NCBI RefSeq assembly: GCF_014203735.1 | Contig: NZ_JACHJQ010000004.1 | Location: forward strand, 248,001 to 312,000 | Direction: 5' to 3' | Source of the DNA: Actinophytocola algeriensis | GTDB lineage: Bacteria; Actinomycetota; Actinomycetes; Mycobacteriales; Pseudonocardiaceae | Length of the DNA: 64,000 bases | Shown here: piece by piece, positions 7,961 through 15,842 of the stretch | Numbering within the stretch: position 1 is the first letter of the stretch | How the letters are laid out: every line of letters begins with the position of its first letter | Program-made: the position numbers and the translations under genes | Notes under the pieces: generated by a model | What the model was told of the DNA's origin: nothing | The model's input: the letters and a program-made list of their open reading frames with translations, nothing else | Databases searched by the model: none

Positions 7961-8794
7961 TCAGGCGGCCTGTGCGAGCGGCGGTGCCGCGAGGAGCCCC
8001 TCGACGCGGTCCGCCGCGGTCGCCGGTGCGCCTGCGGCGGCCACCAGCTCACGGAGCCGTCGCGCGGTGGCGCGCGCGGGTTCGTCGACCCGCAGGTGCT
8101 CCACGAGCCTGCGCAGGTCCTCGGCGTGCGCGTCGTCGAACGAGGCGACGACCTTGGCGACACCCAGCCCGGCGACCTGCTCGGCGCAAGCGGTCTCCTC
8201 GGCCGACTTCGGGGCGAGGACCATCGGCACGCCGGCCCGCAGGCCCGCGCTCACGGCGGCGAGGCGGCCGTCGGTGAGGAAGACGTCGGCGTGCGGAAGT
8301 TCCGTGTCGCTCACGACCACCTGCCACTCGGTGTGGCCGAAGGCGCGCACCAGTGGCCCGAGCGCCGGGCCGTCGACCAGCAGCACCGGCCTGCGGCCGT
8401 GGCGGCGCCACGGGTTGTGCACGGCGCCGCGCGCGCCGGGGACGGTGAACACGTACGACTCGTACGCCCGCTCGTGCGGCCAGCCGTGCGGCGACTCGGG
8501 CAGGTTCTCGCCGGCCACGAGCAGTGGCAGGTCCCAGGCGCGGGCCATGTCGGAGGCGACGGCCGCCGTGCGCGGGTCGGCGACGACGGCGTCGAGGAAG
8601 AGCGGCGCCTCGAGCAGCTGTCGCTCGCTCCTGCCGAAGCTGATCGCCCGCACACCGGACCCGGCCTGCTCGTCGAGGTGGGGATCCCCGGACGCGAACG
8701 TGACCTCGTGGCCGCGTGCCCCGAGCTCCTCGGCGAGCCGCAGGGTCGGGTACAGGTGGCCCGGCGCGGGTCGGCTGAGGAAGAGGAGGTGCAT
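7961..8794 (-). CDS. shortened GT-B (UGT/MGT-like) glycosyltransferase-family protein
   Basis: 277 residues, compared with about 390-420 for typical macrolide/UGT-like enzymes. The N-terminal Rossmann half is recognisable: MHLLFLSRPAPGHLYPTLRLAEEL, then GHEVTFASG. The C-terminal half retains GVPMVLAPKSAEETACAEQV-GLGVA, the region equivalent to GVP-P-DQ-NA-G. The sugar-nucleotide loop, usually a HGG motif, is LTDGR, and much of the middle is missing. It is either a miniaturised enzyme or one that has lost donor binding. It stands alone, with no sugar genes nearby. Convergent with the ANTAR gene. Confidence 0.75.
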   Translation of the reverse strand: MHLLFLSRPAPGHLYPTLRLAEELGARGHEVTFASGDPHLDEQAGSGVRAISFGRSERQLLEAPLFLDAVVADPRTAAVASDMARAWDLPLLVAGENLPESPHGWPHERAYESYVFTVPGARGAVHNPWRRHGRRPVLLVDGPALGPLVRAFGHTEWQVVVSDTELPHADVFLTDGRLAAVSAGLRAGVPMVLAPKSAEETACAEQVAGLGVAKVVASFDDAHAEDLRRLVEHLRVDEPARATARRLRELVAAAGAPATAADRVEGLLAAPPLAQAA

Positions 8795-8981
8795 ACAGTG
8801 ACGCTAGATCGGCTGGGTGGAGCTACGGTCCAACATCGGTCACACACGCCGCGCCCTGGTCAACCCGCCGCACGACCTGCGAGTCCGGCCGGCGCGCGCC
8901 GGCGACCTCCCGGTGTGAGAAATCGGACTATCCGGACTGGTCAGTCGGCGCGACGGCGGTCAAGGTCGTTAGGGTCGGGAT

Positions 8982-10088
8982 GTGGGAGCGAACGGGCGTA
9001 GTGCGTGGTTGTCGTGGACTCGCGTCGTGCCCGTGCTCGCTCTTCTCGCGCTCGCCGGCACCTGGGGCCGGGACCTCGGCGTCGTCGTGGTCGTCATCGT
9101 CGCGCTCGTCCTCGCCGCGGCCGTGCTGGCCGCGGTGCACCACGCGGAGGTCGTCGCACACCGGGTCGGGGAGCCGTTCGGGTCGCTCGTGCTCGCGGTG
9201 GCGGTCACGGTCATCGAGGTCGCGCTCATCGTGACGCTCATGGTGTCCGGCGGGCCCGAGTCCGCGTCGCTCGCCAGGGACACCGTGTTCGCGGCGCTCA
9301 TGATCACCACCACGGGCATCGTCGGGTTGTCGCTGTTGCTCGGTGCCCAGCGGTTCCGCGTGACCCTCTTCAACGCGGAGGGCTCCGGCGCCGCGCTCGC
9401 GACCGTCACGACGCTCGCCGCGCTCAGCCTCGTCCTCCCCACCTTCACGACCAGCCAGCACGGTCCCGAGTTCTCGTCCTCACAGCTCGCCTTCGCGGCG
9501 CTGGCCTCGCTGGCCCTGTACGGGATGTTCGTGCTCACGCAGACCGTGCGGCACCGCGACTTCTTCCTCCCCGTGGCCCAGGAGGGCCAGCGGGAACAGG
9601 AGGACTGCGACGAGCACGCGGCCCCGCCGAGCAACCGCGAGGCGCTGGTCAGCCTCGCGCTGCTGCTCGTCTCACTGATCGCGGTCGTCGGTCTGGCGAA
9701 GGTCGAGTCGCCCGCGATCGAGGAGGCCGTGGCCGGGGTCGGGTTCCCGCCGTCGTTCGTCGGCGTGGTGATCGCGCTGCTCGTGCTGCTGCCCGAGACG
9801 CTCGCCGCCGCGCGCGCCGCCCGTCGCGGCCGCATCCAGACCAGCCTCAACCTCGCCTACGGCTCCGCCATGGCGAGCATCGGTCTCACCATCCCGACGA
9901 TCGCGCTCGCATCGTTCTGGCTCGAAGGCCCGCTGGTGCTGGGTCTCGGCTCCACCCAGCTGGTGCTGTTGGCGCTGACGGTCGTGGTCAGCGTGCTCAC
10001 GATCGTGCCGGGCCGGGCCACGCGCCTGCAGGGCGGCGTGCACCTGGTCCTGCTGGCGGCGTTCCTGTTCCTCGCGGTAAACCCCTGA
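8982..10088 (+). CDS. chaA: Ca2+/H+ antiporter, CaCA superfamily (ChaA-like)
   Basis: 368 residues with 10-11 predicted transmembrane helices. The two inverted alpha repeats of the CaCA superfamily are visible: GEPFGSLVLAVAVTVIEVAL (about 67-86) and LLPETLAAARAARRG followed by LAYGSAMASIGLTIP. The Glu of VIEVA and that of PETLAA are the expected ion ligands. A hydrophilic loop (EGQREQEDCDEH) in the middle joins the halves. It would expel Ca2+ (or Na+/K+) in exchange for protons at the cytoplasmic membrane. GTG start at 8982; the gene stands alone, convergent with the TetR gene. Confidence 0.88.
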   Translation: MGANGRSAWLSWTRVVPVLALLALAGTWGRDLGVVVVVIVALVLAAAVLAAVHHAEVVAHRVGEPFGSLVLAVAVTVIEVALIVTLMVSGGPESASLARDTVFAALMITTTGIVGLSLLLGAQRFRVTLFNAEGSGAALATVTTLAALSLVLPTFTTSQHGPEFSSSQLAFAALASLALYGMFVLTQTVRHRDFFLPVAQEGQREQEDCDEHAAPPSNREALVSLALLLVSLIAVVGLAKVESPAIEEAVAGVGFPPSFVGVVIALLVLLPETLAAARAARRGRIQTSLNLAYGSAMASIGLTIPTIALASFWLEGPLVLGLGSTQLVLLALTVVVSVLTIVPGRATRLQGGVHLVLLAAFLFLAVNP

Positions 10089-10137
10089 GCAACGCGGTTG
10101 TGTTAACGGGAAATCATGGTCCTCGCCGGACGGGCCT

Positions 10138-10222
10138 CCTCGCCGGAGGGGCAGGTCTCTGGGATGGCAGGCAACCTCGGGTGGGGTGTGGGGCTGGCGC
10201 CCCCTTCTGCGCCTTTCACGGC
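10138..10222. repeat. intergenic repeat between convergent genes, with GCGCCTTTCA half-palindrome
   Basis: The non-coding stretch 10089-10343 between convergent chaA and tetR holds a block shared with other gaps. 10138-10159 matches 5243-5264 in inverse orientation, and 10164-10222 matches 55917-55975 in the same orientation (GGCAGGCA, CTYGGGTG, GGTGTGGGGCT, then GCGCCTTTC). A role as a bidirectional terminator or structured spacer is plausible, but no T-tract is seen. Confidence 0.6.
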
Positions 10223-10343
10223 CAACCCGGAGCGCGGGGGCCGTCAGGCGCACACCGGCTTTGTAGGACACGCCCGGGAGGTATCGCTCCCACACGTCCT
10301 CCGCGACCGTCCGGCTGTGCGCGACTGTGCGCGCTGTGCGGGG

Positions 10344-10907
10344 TCAATCCCTGAGCAGCGCCCGCACGGCCGCGACGACGACCTCGCGCCGCCGCTCGTG
10401 CGGGATGTCCTCGGTGAGCAAGCCCATCTCGGGTGTCACCGCGAACCACAGCGACGACAGGTGCACCACGAGCGCCAGCACCTCCACCGGTGTGAACCGG
10501 TCCGGGATCAGGCCCTCTTCCTGCGCCTTGGTCACCGCGGCGAGCTTGTCGCGCGTGCTCGCGACCACCAGGTCGACCGCCGCGTACCCGCTGCCCTCCA
10601 GCCGGTACCAGTTGGCGAGCCGCGCCATCACCGGGTCGGCGGCGAAGCGGTCGTACAGCCTGCCCGCGTACTCCGGGAGGTCGGCCGCGTCGATCGGTGC
10701 CTCGCGCACCGTGTGCCCGGCCAGCTCGCGCATGACCGCGTCGAACAGGCCGTCCTTGTTCGTGAAGTAGTGGTAGATCTGCGCCTTGTTGCTCTGCGCC
10801 GCGGCTGCGATCCGGTCCACCCGCGCGCCCGCGATCCCGTACTCGGCGAACTCCTTGGCGGCCGCGTCGAGCAGCCTCCTCCTGGTCGCCTCCGCATCAC
10901 CAGCCAT
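10344..10907 (-). CDS. TetR/AcrR family transcriptional repressor
   Basis: 187 residues. The N-terminal helix-turn-helix is typical: RRRLLDAAAKEFAEYG, then VDRIAAAAQSNKAQIYHYFTNKDGLFDAVM (about 12-60). The C-terminal part is a TetR_C-like ligand domain. The ATG at 10907 is chosen over a GTG three codons upstream. It is divergent from an SDR gene. The 104-bp intergenic region carries two matching 15-bp sites (10926-10940 and 10983-10997), which suggests that it represses both itself and the SDR gene, with release by an unknown small molecule. Confidence 0.9.
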   Translation of the reverse strand: MAGDAEATRRRLLDAAAKEFAEYGIAGARVDRIAAAAQSNKAQIYHYFTNKDGLFDAVMRELAGHTVREAPIDAADLPEYAGRLYDRFAADPVMARLANWYRLEGSGYAAVDLVVASTRDKLAAVTKAQEEGLIPDRFTPVEVLALVVHLSSLWFAVTPEMGLLTEDIPHERRREVVVAAVRALLRD

Positions 10908-10925
10908 GTGATCCACCGTACCTGA

Positions 10926-10940
10926 CTAACCGTCTAGTTG
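10926..10940 (+). promoter_or_regulatory. putative TetR operator site 1
   Basis: The 15-mer CTAACCGTCTAGTTG is an imperfect palindrome. It matches 12 of 15 positions with the reverse complement of 10983-10997 and lies 19 bp ahead of the tetR start. Confidence 0.65.
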
Positions 10941-10982
10941 ACAGCGCCGCCATGGGGTGCTTCTCTGGAGACAGGAGCTAAC

Positions 10983-10997
10983 CAACCAGTCAGTTAG
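10983..10997 (-). promoter_or_regulatory. putative TetR operator site 2
   Basis: Read on the minus strand the site is CTAACTGACTGGTTG, 12 of 15 identical to site 1. It ends 14 bp before the SDR ATG, where bound repressor would block transcription or early elongation. Confidence 0.65.
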
Positions 10998-11011
10998 AAG
11001 GTGTGAGAACC

Positions 11012-11881
11012 ATGGCGAAGGTCTTCCTGGTCACCGGCAGCTCGCGGGGCCTCGGGCGTCAGATCGCGGAGAAAGCCCTGGCCGCGGGGAACGAGGTGGT
11101 CGCGACCGCGCGCACTCCGGAGCAGCTGTCCGACCTGGTCGAGCGGTACGGGAAGCAGGTGCGGACGGTCCAGCTGGACGTGACCGATCCCGAGGCGGCG
11201 CGTGCCGCGGTGGCCACCGCGGTCGCCGAGTTCGGCAGGCTGGACGTGGTCGTGAACAACGCGGGCTACGCCAACACCGCGGCCGTGGAGGACATCACCG
11301 ACGCCGACTTCCGCGAGCAGGTCGACACCAACCTGTTCGGGGTCGTCAACGTCACCAAGGCCGCGGTGCCGATACTGCGCGAGCAGGGCGGCGGCCACAT
11401 CATCCAGGTCTCGTCGCTCGGTGGCCGCATGACGACGCCGGGCATGTCCGCCTACCAGGCCGCGAAGTTCGCGGTCGGCGGCTTCTCGGAGGCACTGGCA
11501 CAGGAGGTCGCGCCGCTCGGCATCAAGGTCACGGTGCTCGAGCCGGGTGGCATGCGCACCGACTGGGCAGGCTCGTCGATGAGGATCCCGCCGATCTCGG
11601 CCCCCTACGAGCAGACGGTCGGCCGGGTCGTGACCATGCTGCGCGGCAGCATCGTCACGCAGGCCGTCGGCGACCCCGCGAAGGTCGCGGACGTCGTGCT
11701 GACGGTCGCCGACCTCGTCGAGCCGCCGGTCCGCCTTCTGCTCGGCAGCGACGCCGTCAACTACGCCGCGCAGGTGGCGCGGGTCCGCGCGGAGACCGAC
11801 GCGAAGTGGCGCGACCTGTCGGTGTCCACCGACCACGACGACGCCACGCAGGTCGACATCGACCCGCTGGCGGCGCTGTGA
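11012..11881 (+). CDS. short-chain dehydrogenase/reductase (SDR)
   Basis: 289 residues, classical SDR. The NAD(P) loop is TGSSRGLG, the NNAG motif lies at about 86-89, the catalytic Ser is in IIQVSSLGG and the Tyr-Lys pair in SAYQAAK. LEPGGMRTDWAG is the usual PG-x-x-T segment. The Arg in the TGSSRG loop points to NADP(H) preference. The substrate is unknown. The ATG at 11012 is preferred because GAAGG lies about 10 nt upstream; a GTG at 11003 is too close to it. Control by the divergent TetR gene is supported by two shared operator-like sites. Confidence 0.92.
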   Translation: MAKVFLVTGSSRGLGRQIAEKALAAGNEVVATARTPEQLSDLVERYGKQVRTVQLDVTDPEAARAAVATAVAEFGRLDVVVNNAGYANTAAVEDITDADFREQVDTNLFGVVNVTKAAVPILREQGGGHIIQVSSLGGRMTTPGMSAYQAAKFAVGGFSEALAQEVAPLGIKVTVLEPGGMRTDWAGSSMRIPPISAPYEQTVGRVVTMLRGSIVTQAVGDPAKVADVVLTVADLVEPPVRLLLGSDAVNYAAQVARVRAETDAKWRDLSVSTDHDDATQVDIDPLAAL

Positions 11882-11941
11882 CGTGACCATCCACCCGCGC
11901 GGGGCCGAAAAGTGTCGGTCCCGCGCGTTATCGTGCGCGCC

Positions 11942-12463
11942 ATGGTCTACATCGCTCTGTTGCGTGCCATCAACCTCGCCGCCAAGAGGCGCGTGGCGAT
12001 GGCCGATCTGCGCGCGTGGCTGACCGGCCTCGGGTACGACGACGTGCGGACGCTGTTGCAGAGCGGCAACGCGGTGTTCAGCACGAAGAAGAAGCCCGCG
12101 ACCGTGCGCAAGGAGGTGGAGGCCGTGCTGGAGGAAGGTGCCGGCTTCCACATCGACTGCGTGCTGCGGACGGCCAACGAGTTACGCGCGGTGGTCGCCG
12201 CGGACCCGCTGGGTGCGGTGGCCACCAACCCATCCCGATACTTCGTGTCCTTTATGGACGTGGCACCGGCGTGGCCGGAGATCGACGCGGCCGCCTACGA
12301 GCCGGAGCGCGTGCACCTCGCCGAGCGCGAGGCGTACTTCTGGGTGCCGGACGGCACGCAGAACTCCAAGCTCCTGGCGGCGTTCCCGGCGCGCAAGGGT
12401 GCGATCGCGACCATGCGCAACTGGAACACGGTGACGAAACTCCTTGCGATGGCGGAGAAATGA
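11942..12463 (+). CDS. DUF1697 family protein
   Basis: 173 residues. The start MVYIALLRAINLAAKRRVAM and the strand-helix pattern DVRTLLQSGNAVFST are diagnostic of DUF1697 (COG3797). Later family segments are FMDVAPAW and the conserved end KGAIATMRNWNTVTKLLAM. The fold is ferredoxin-like; function is unknown. The ATG at 11942 fits the family start; a GTG about 30 bp upstream would add an atypical extension. Its stop is 1 bp from the stop of the convergent GT-C gene. Confidence 0.9.
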   Translation: MVYIALLRAINLAAKRRVAMADLRAWLTGLGYDDVRTLLQSGNAVFSTKKKPATVRKEVEAVLEEGAGFHIDCVLRTANELRAVVAADPLGAVATNPSRYFVSFMDVAPAWPEIDAAAYEPERVHLAEREAYFWVPDGTQNSKLLAAFPARKGAIATMRNWNTVTKLLAMAEK

Positions 12464-12464
12464 G

Positions 12465-13937
12465 TCAGCTGTAGTGGCGGATCTCGGGCCACAGCGCCGC
12501 CCACGTCCGGACCGGACCGGAGCACAGCAGGATCGGCTTGCCCTGTTCCTCGTTCCACGAGCCGACGCCGTCGTCCACCGTGGCCTGGCGTTGGCAGGAG
12601 CTGAACAGCTGCCGCGTGCGTGGTGAGTCGGTGGCGATGATCACCGTGGCGACGTGTTCTTCCGGCATGGCACGCCACCACAGTTCGTTGTGCCCGCTGT
12701 AGACCGGCGGCAGGTCGTACTGGTCCGACCACCGGTCCACCGCACCGGCCTGTCCGTAGTTCTCGGCGAGCACGATCGTGTGCACCCGCTCCTCCGCCGA
12801 GATGGTGCTCGCGACCTCACCGATCTGCTCGGCGAACCGTTGCCATCCGATGGACTCGGGAGCGGTCTCGTTCACCTCGCCGATCGGCAGGTCGTCCAGC
12901 GCGGACACGGGGAGCACAGGGAGCCCCAGCGGCACGGACACGACCGCGGTGGCCACGAGCCCGAGCACCACCACGGTCTGCCGCACGGCCGTGGTCATCC
13001 AGGCCGCGACGGGCACGGACCCCGCCGCGCACAACGCCATCAGGAAGCCCACGACGTAGTCCGCGCGTCCACCCGAGTAGATCGTCGCCGCGCACGCCAC
13101 CGGGTAGGCGATGACGAGGAACCGGAACGTGCGCCCCCGCCACAGCGACACCAGCCCGGCGACCGCCAGCACCGATCCGAACCCGAGCAGCCCGAACTGC
13201 AGCGGCCCGAACATGATCCGGTTGTCGGCACCGTCGTCGAGGTCGAGCGCCGTGGCCATCTGGGCCTGCGGCCAGTCGTGCGACGACTGGTAGAGGAGGT
13301 TCGGCAGCGCGATCGCCAGCGCCAGCACCGCACCGACCCACAGCCACTTCGACCCGAGCACCGAGTACGGACCCGCGAGGAGGATGCCGACGGCGATCCC
13401 GACCACGAGCAGGGCGATCAGCTGCCGGTTGTAGGTGGCGGCGCCGACCACCGCGCCGAACGCGAGCCACCAGCGGCTGTCGAGCTCGATCGCCTTGCAC
13501 ATGAACAAGATCGCCGCGGCCCACAGCGGCAGGTCGATGGTGAGCGTCAGCAGCATGTGGCCTGCGATGAGCGCCATCGACGACACCGCGATGGCGACCG
13601 CGGTGAGCACCTGCGCGCCGCGCGTGCCACCCAGCTCCCGGCAGATCTGCGCGACCAGCACGACGGTCACCGCGACCGCCAGCGCGGGCACGACCCGCAG
13701 CGCGACCACGTTGTCGCCGAACAGCGCGACCGAGAGCCGCGCGATCATCGGCGTGAGCGGGGGCGTGTCGAAGTACCCGGTGGCGGGCTGTTCACCCAGG
13801 AGACGGAAATACAACTCGTCCCGGTGGTAGCCGTACCGGGTGCTGACGGCCATGAGGGCGGCGAACAAGACGGTGGCGACCAGCGTGACTGGTGCCGCGG
13901 CGAAGATGGGCCTGGTGGGGACCGGGGCGTCAATCAC
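12465..13937 (-). CDS. GT-C fold glycosyltransferase, family 39/83-like membrane protein
   Basis: 490 residues with about 11 transmembrane helices in the first 350 and a soluble C-terminal domain. The first extracytoplasmic loop has the catalytic acidic pair YHRDELYF (Asp40, Glu41), followed by GYFDTPPLTPMIARL, as in ArnT/PMT-type enzymes. These use polyprenyl-phosphate sugars on the outer face of the membrane. The exact acceptor (cell-wall polymer, lipid or protein) cannot be told. GTG start. It is divergent from the EEP nuclease gene, 45 bp away, and convergent with the DUF1697 gene. Confidence 0.85.
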   Translation of the reverse strand: MIDAPVPTRPIFAAAPVTLVATVLFAALMAVSTRYGYHRDELYFRLLGEQPATGYFDTPPLTPMIARLSVALFGDNVVALRVVPALAVAVTVVLVAQICRELGGTRGAQVLTAVAIAVSSMALIAGHMLLTLTIDLPLWAAAILFMCKAIELDSRWWLAFGAVVGAATYNRQLIALLVVGIAVGILLAGPYSVLGSKWLWVGAVLALAIALPNLLYQSSHDWPQAQMATALDLDDGADNRIMFGPLQFGLLGFGSVLAVAGLVSLWRGRTFRFLVIAYPVACAATIYSGGRADYVVGFLMALCAAGSVPVAAWMTTAVRQTVVVLGLVATAVVSVPLGLPVLPVSALDDLPIGEVNETAPESIGWQRFAEQIGEVASTISAEERVHTIVLAENYGQAGAVDRWSDQYDLPPVYSGHNELWWRAMPEEHVATVIIATDSPRTRQLFSSCQRQATVDDGVGSWNEEQGKPILLCSGPVRTWAALWPEIRHYS

Positions 13938-13982
13938 GGGCGGGATTCTTCCGCAAAGATCCGCTCTCTACCATCACTTCTC

Positions 13983-14804
13983 ATGTCCGGTCTCAGCATG
14001 CTGACCCTCAACATCGGCAGCCCGTCAGAAGAACGCGCCCACCGCCAGCTCGCGTGGCTCGCGACCAGGGACGAGGACGTGCTGGTGCTGACCGAGACCA
14101 GGACCAGTGACGGCTGCAAACACCTCGCCGACGCCTTCCGCACGGCCGGCTACGCGGTGCTCTACCCCAAGCCGGCCCCCGCCGAGTACGGCGTCATGAT
14201 TGTCAGCAAGCTGCCAGTCCAGGCCGACCCGATCGGCAAAATGCTGTCGTACCTACCCAATCGGGTGACCGGGGCAATGATTTCCACCCAGATGGGTCTG
14301 ATTCGCATACTGGGCACTTACGTTCCGACACGAGACGCAACGGCCGAGAAGACGGAACGCAAGCGCCGCTGGCTGTCGGAGTTCTCGTCGGCACTCGGTG
14401 CGGCAGGCCTGGCGGACGCGGGCGCGCAGACAGTGGTCCTGGGCGACCTGAACGTGATCGAACCGGACCACGACCCGGCCTACACGACGTTCCGCTGGTT
14501 CGAGTACGACTTCTACCGCGGCCTGACCGACAAGCACGGCCTGGTCGACGCGTACCGCCACCTGAACCCGGAGCGGGTGGAACACAGCTGGATAGGCCGC
14601 ACGGGCGACGGCTACCGCTACGACCACGCCCACTGCGGCAAGGAACTGGCCGAGGAACTCGTCGAGTGCGAGTACGTACACGAGCCGAGGACGATCCGCC
14701 TGACCGACCACTCAGGACTGTCACTCCGCTTCTCCTGCGACGCGGGCACCCGCCTGGACACGTACGACGCCTTCGAGGCGGCAAGCCCACCCACGCTGTT
14801 CTGA
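13983..14804 (+). CDS. endonuclease/exonuclease/phosphatase (EEP) family protein
   Basis: 273 residues. EEP-fold motifs are in order: LNIGS, VLTETRT (metal Glu near residue 40), VVLGDLNVIEPDH (about 150-162), YRYDHAHCG and the final LTDHSGLSLRF with the catalytic Asp-His. This is the exonuclease III/phosphatase superfamily; a nuclease or a phosphodiesterase is equally possible. The ATG at 13983 begins MSGLSMLTLNIGS, as expected for the family. The frame stays open for more than 1.3 kb upstream antisense to the GT-C gene, but that extension is a shadow. A repeat element separates it from the next, convergent gene. Confidence 0.88.
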   Translation: MSGLSMLTLNIGSPSEERAHRQLAWLATRDEDVLVLTETRTSDGCKHLADAFRTAGYAVLYPKPAPAEYGVMIVSKLPVQADPIGKMLSYLPNRVTGAMISTQMGLIRILGTYVPTRDATAEKTERKRRWLSEFSSALGAAGLADAGAQTVVLGDLNVIEPDHDPAYTTFRWFEYDFYRGLTDKHGLVDAYRHLNPERVEHSWIGRTGDGYRYDHAHCGKELAEELVECEYVHEPRTIRLTDHSGLSLRFSCDAGTRLDTYDAFEAASPPTLF

Positions 14805-14910
14805 GGAAGCGCGGTTCGCCGCGCCAGTGCTGTGTCCGCCAACGGTTGCCGGGTCCTCCGGCGGATTCGGCCGAGCCGACGGTGATGGGCGTGCCGGGGT
14901 GGGCTGGTTT

Positions 14911-14970
14911 GCCGTGAAAGGCGCGTTGGGGACGTTGAGTGCCCCGAAGGCGCCCTTCAGGGCATGGCCA
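14911..14970. repeat. TGAAAGGCGC-type intergenic palindromic repeat
   Basis: Two facing half-elements, GCCGTGAAAGGCGC and GGCGCCCTTCAGGGC, are separated by about 25 bp. The arrangement matches 60732-60780. It lies between the convergent EEP gene and a small hypothetical gene. Confidence 0.6.
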
Positions 14971-14996
14971 GAACCCTGCACGGCGCAACGAAGCCA

Positions 14997-15212
14997 CTAA
15001 CCCACCGCGGACACCGAGACCAACTCATCGGCATGATCCCGAGCCAGATCAGCCAGTGCCTGCATGCGGGTGGCTTCCACACCTGAACCGCCGCTGGCCA
15101 GGTGGTCCAGGAGGTCCGCCTTGCGGCGGTACCAGTCCGCGACCTCGTGAGCGTCCGCGCCAGGACCGGGGGCGGTCCGCATCACCTGGCCCATCTCTTC
15201 CAGCGTGGTCAT
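14997..15212 (-). CDS. small hypothetical protein
   Basis: 71 residues, acidic and helical, with MRTAPGPGADAHEVADWYRRKADLLDHLA as its most distinctive part (split here: the APGPGAD loop and the WYRRKADLL helix). Small proteins with this WYRRKA pattern are familiar from actinobacterial genomes, but I know no function. No signal peptide or TM segment. ATG start at 15212. The next gene upstream on the same strand is the orphan carrier-like protein. Confidence 0.6.
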   Translation of the reverse strand: MTTLEEMGQVMRTAPGPGADAHEVADWYRRKADLLDHLASGGSGVEATRMQALADLARDHADELVSVSAVG

Positions 15213-15280
15213 GTCTCAAGTGTGAGCGGAGTCACGCGTTCGCGGCCAGTGCGGTCATCAGTGATCGGGCCATGAGATTC

Positions 15281-15505
15281 TCACGCCGCCAGATGGGGGT
15301 TCGTGCGCAGCAGGTGGCTGACGCGGGTCCACCACGCGTCCAGGGTGAGGTCCTTCGCGAGGTCGGCATAGGTCACCGGGAGGCCGCGGATCCGAAGCAT
15401 GTTCACGATTCGCATGACGTCCACCGAGGACAGCGGGAGCACACCGTCCTCATGGGACACTCCGGTGACGCGGGCGATCTCGTCCGCCAGGGCCTCGCGG
15501 GTCAT
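15281..15505 (-). CDS. orphan acyl/aryl-carrier-like (PP-binding) protein
   Basis: 74 residues. The central and C-terminal sequence (VLPLSSVDVMRIVNMLRIRG, then PVTYADLAKDLTLDAWW) aligns well with the end of aryl/peptidyl carrier domains such as the EntB C-terminus, where the order is G-L-D-S-V-R, a helix, then V-F-DLAE-PT-AWW. The phosphopantetheine Ser is present but the preceding Asp is Ser (LSSV in place of LDSV), and Gly is Pro. No adenylating enzyme, synthase or phosphopantetheinyl transferase is nearby. It may be a stand-alone carrier, or a relic that is no longer modified. ATG start at 15505; downstream is the small hypothetical gene. Confidence 0.6.
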   Translation of the reverse strand: MTREALADEIARVTGVSHEDGVLPLSSVDVMRIVNMLRIRGLPVTYADLAKDLTLDAWWTRVSHLLRTNPHLAA

Positions 15506-15558
15506 GGTCGAGAGAGTGTCAGGGCCCGGTGGAGCGGTGCATGACTCTCACCCGTTTC

Positions 15559-15575
15559 ATACCGTGCGGGGGTAT
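15559..15575 (+). promoter_or_regulatory. CsoR-type copper operator overlapping a TATAGT -10 element
   Basis: The 17-mer ATACCGTGCGGGGGTAT has the outer ATACC/GGTAT arms and G-run typical of CsoR operators. A TATAGT hexamer at 15573-15578 overlaps its right arm. The site lies 58 bp ahead of copZ, so apo-CsoR would repress the copper operon. No csoR gene is in the window. Confidence 0.75.
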
Positions 15576-15632
15576 AGTAGGTTTGACGCTAGCGCGGCCG
15601 GGTACGCCGCGAACGGACACGAGGAGTGACTG

Positions 15633-15839
15633 GTGGCTACGAACACGTACACGGTGACCGGGATGACCTGCGACCACTGCGTCGGCGCGGTGCGTGGTGA
15701 GGTCTCCCAGATCCCGGGCGTCACCGACGTCCAGGTCGACCTCTCCAGCGGGCAGGTCACCGTGACCAGCGACGCCCCCATCGACGTCGAGACCATCCGC
15801 GCCTCCGTCGACGAGGCCGGTTACGAGCTGGCGAGCTAG
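15633..15839 (+). CDS. copZ: copper chaperone CopZ (HMA domain)
   Basis: 68 residues, a single heavy-metal-associated ferredoxin-like domain. The Cu(I)-binding motif is GMTCDHC (Cys13, Cys16), and the protein ends DEAGYELAS, as copper chaperones do. It delivers Cu(I) to the P-type ATPase encoded two genes downstream. The GTG start has GAGGAG about 10 nt upstream. It is the first gene of a three-gene operon (copZ, His-rich protein, copA) behind a CsoR-type operator. Confidence 0.93.
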   Translation: MATNTYTVTGMTCDHCVGAVRGEVSQIPGVTDVQVDLSSGQVTVTSDAPIDVETIRASVDEAGYELAS

Positions 15840-15842
15840 GCC

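Noticed and set aside
12654-13982. A 443-codon N-terminal extension of the EEP nuclease
   Set aside because: It is antisense to the GT-C gene and has shadow composition; the family start is at 13983.
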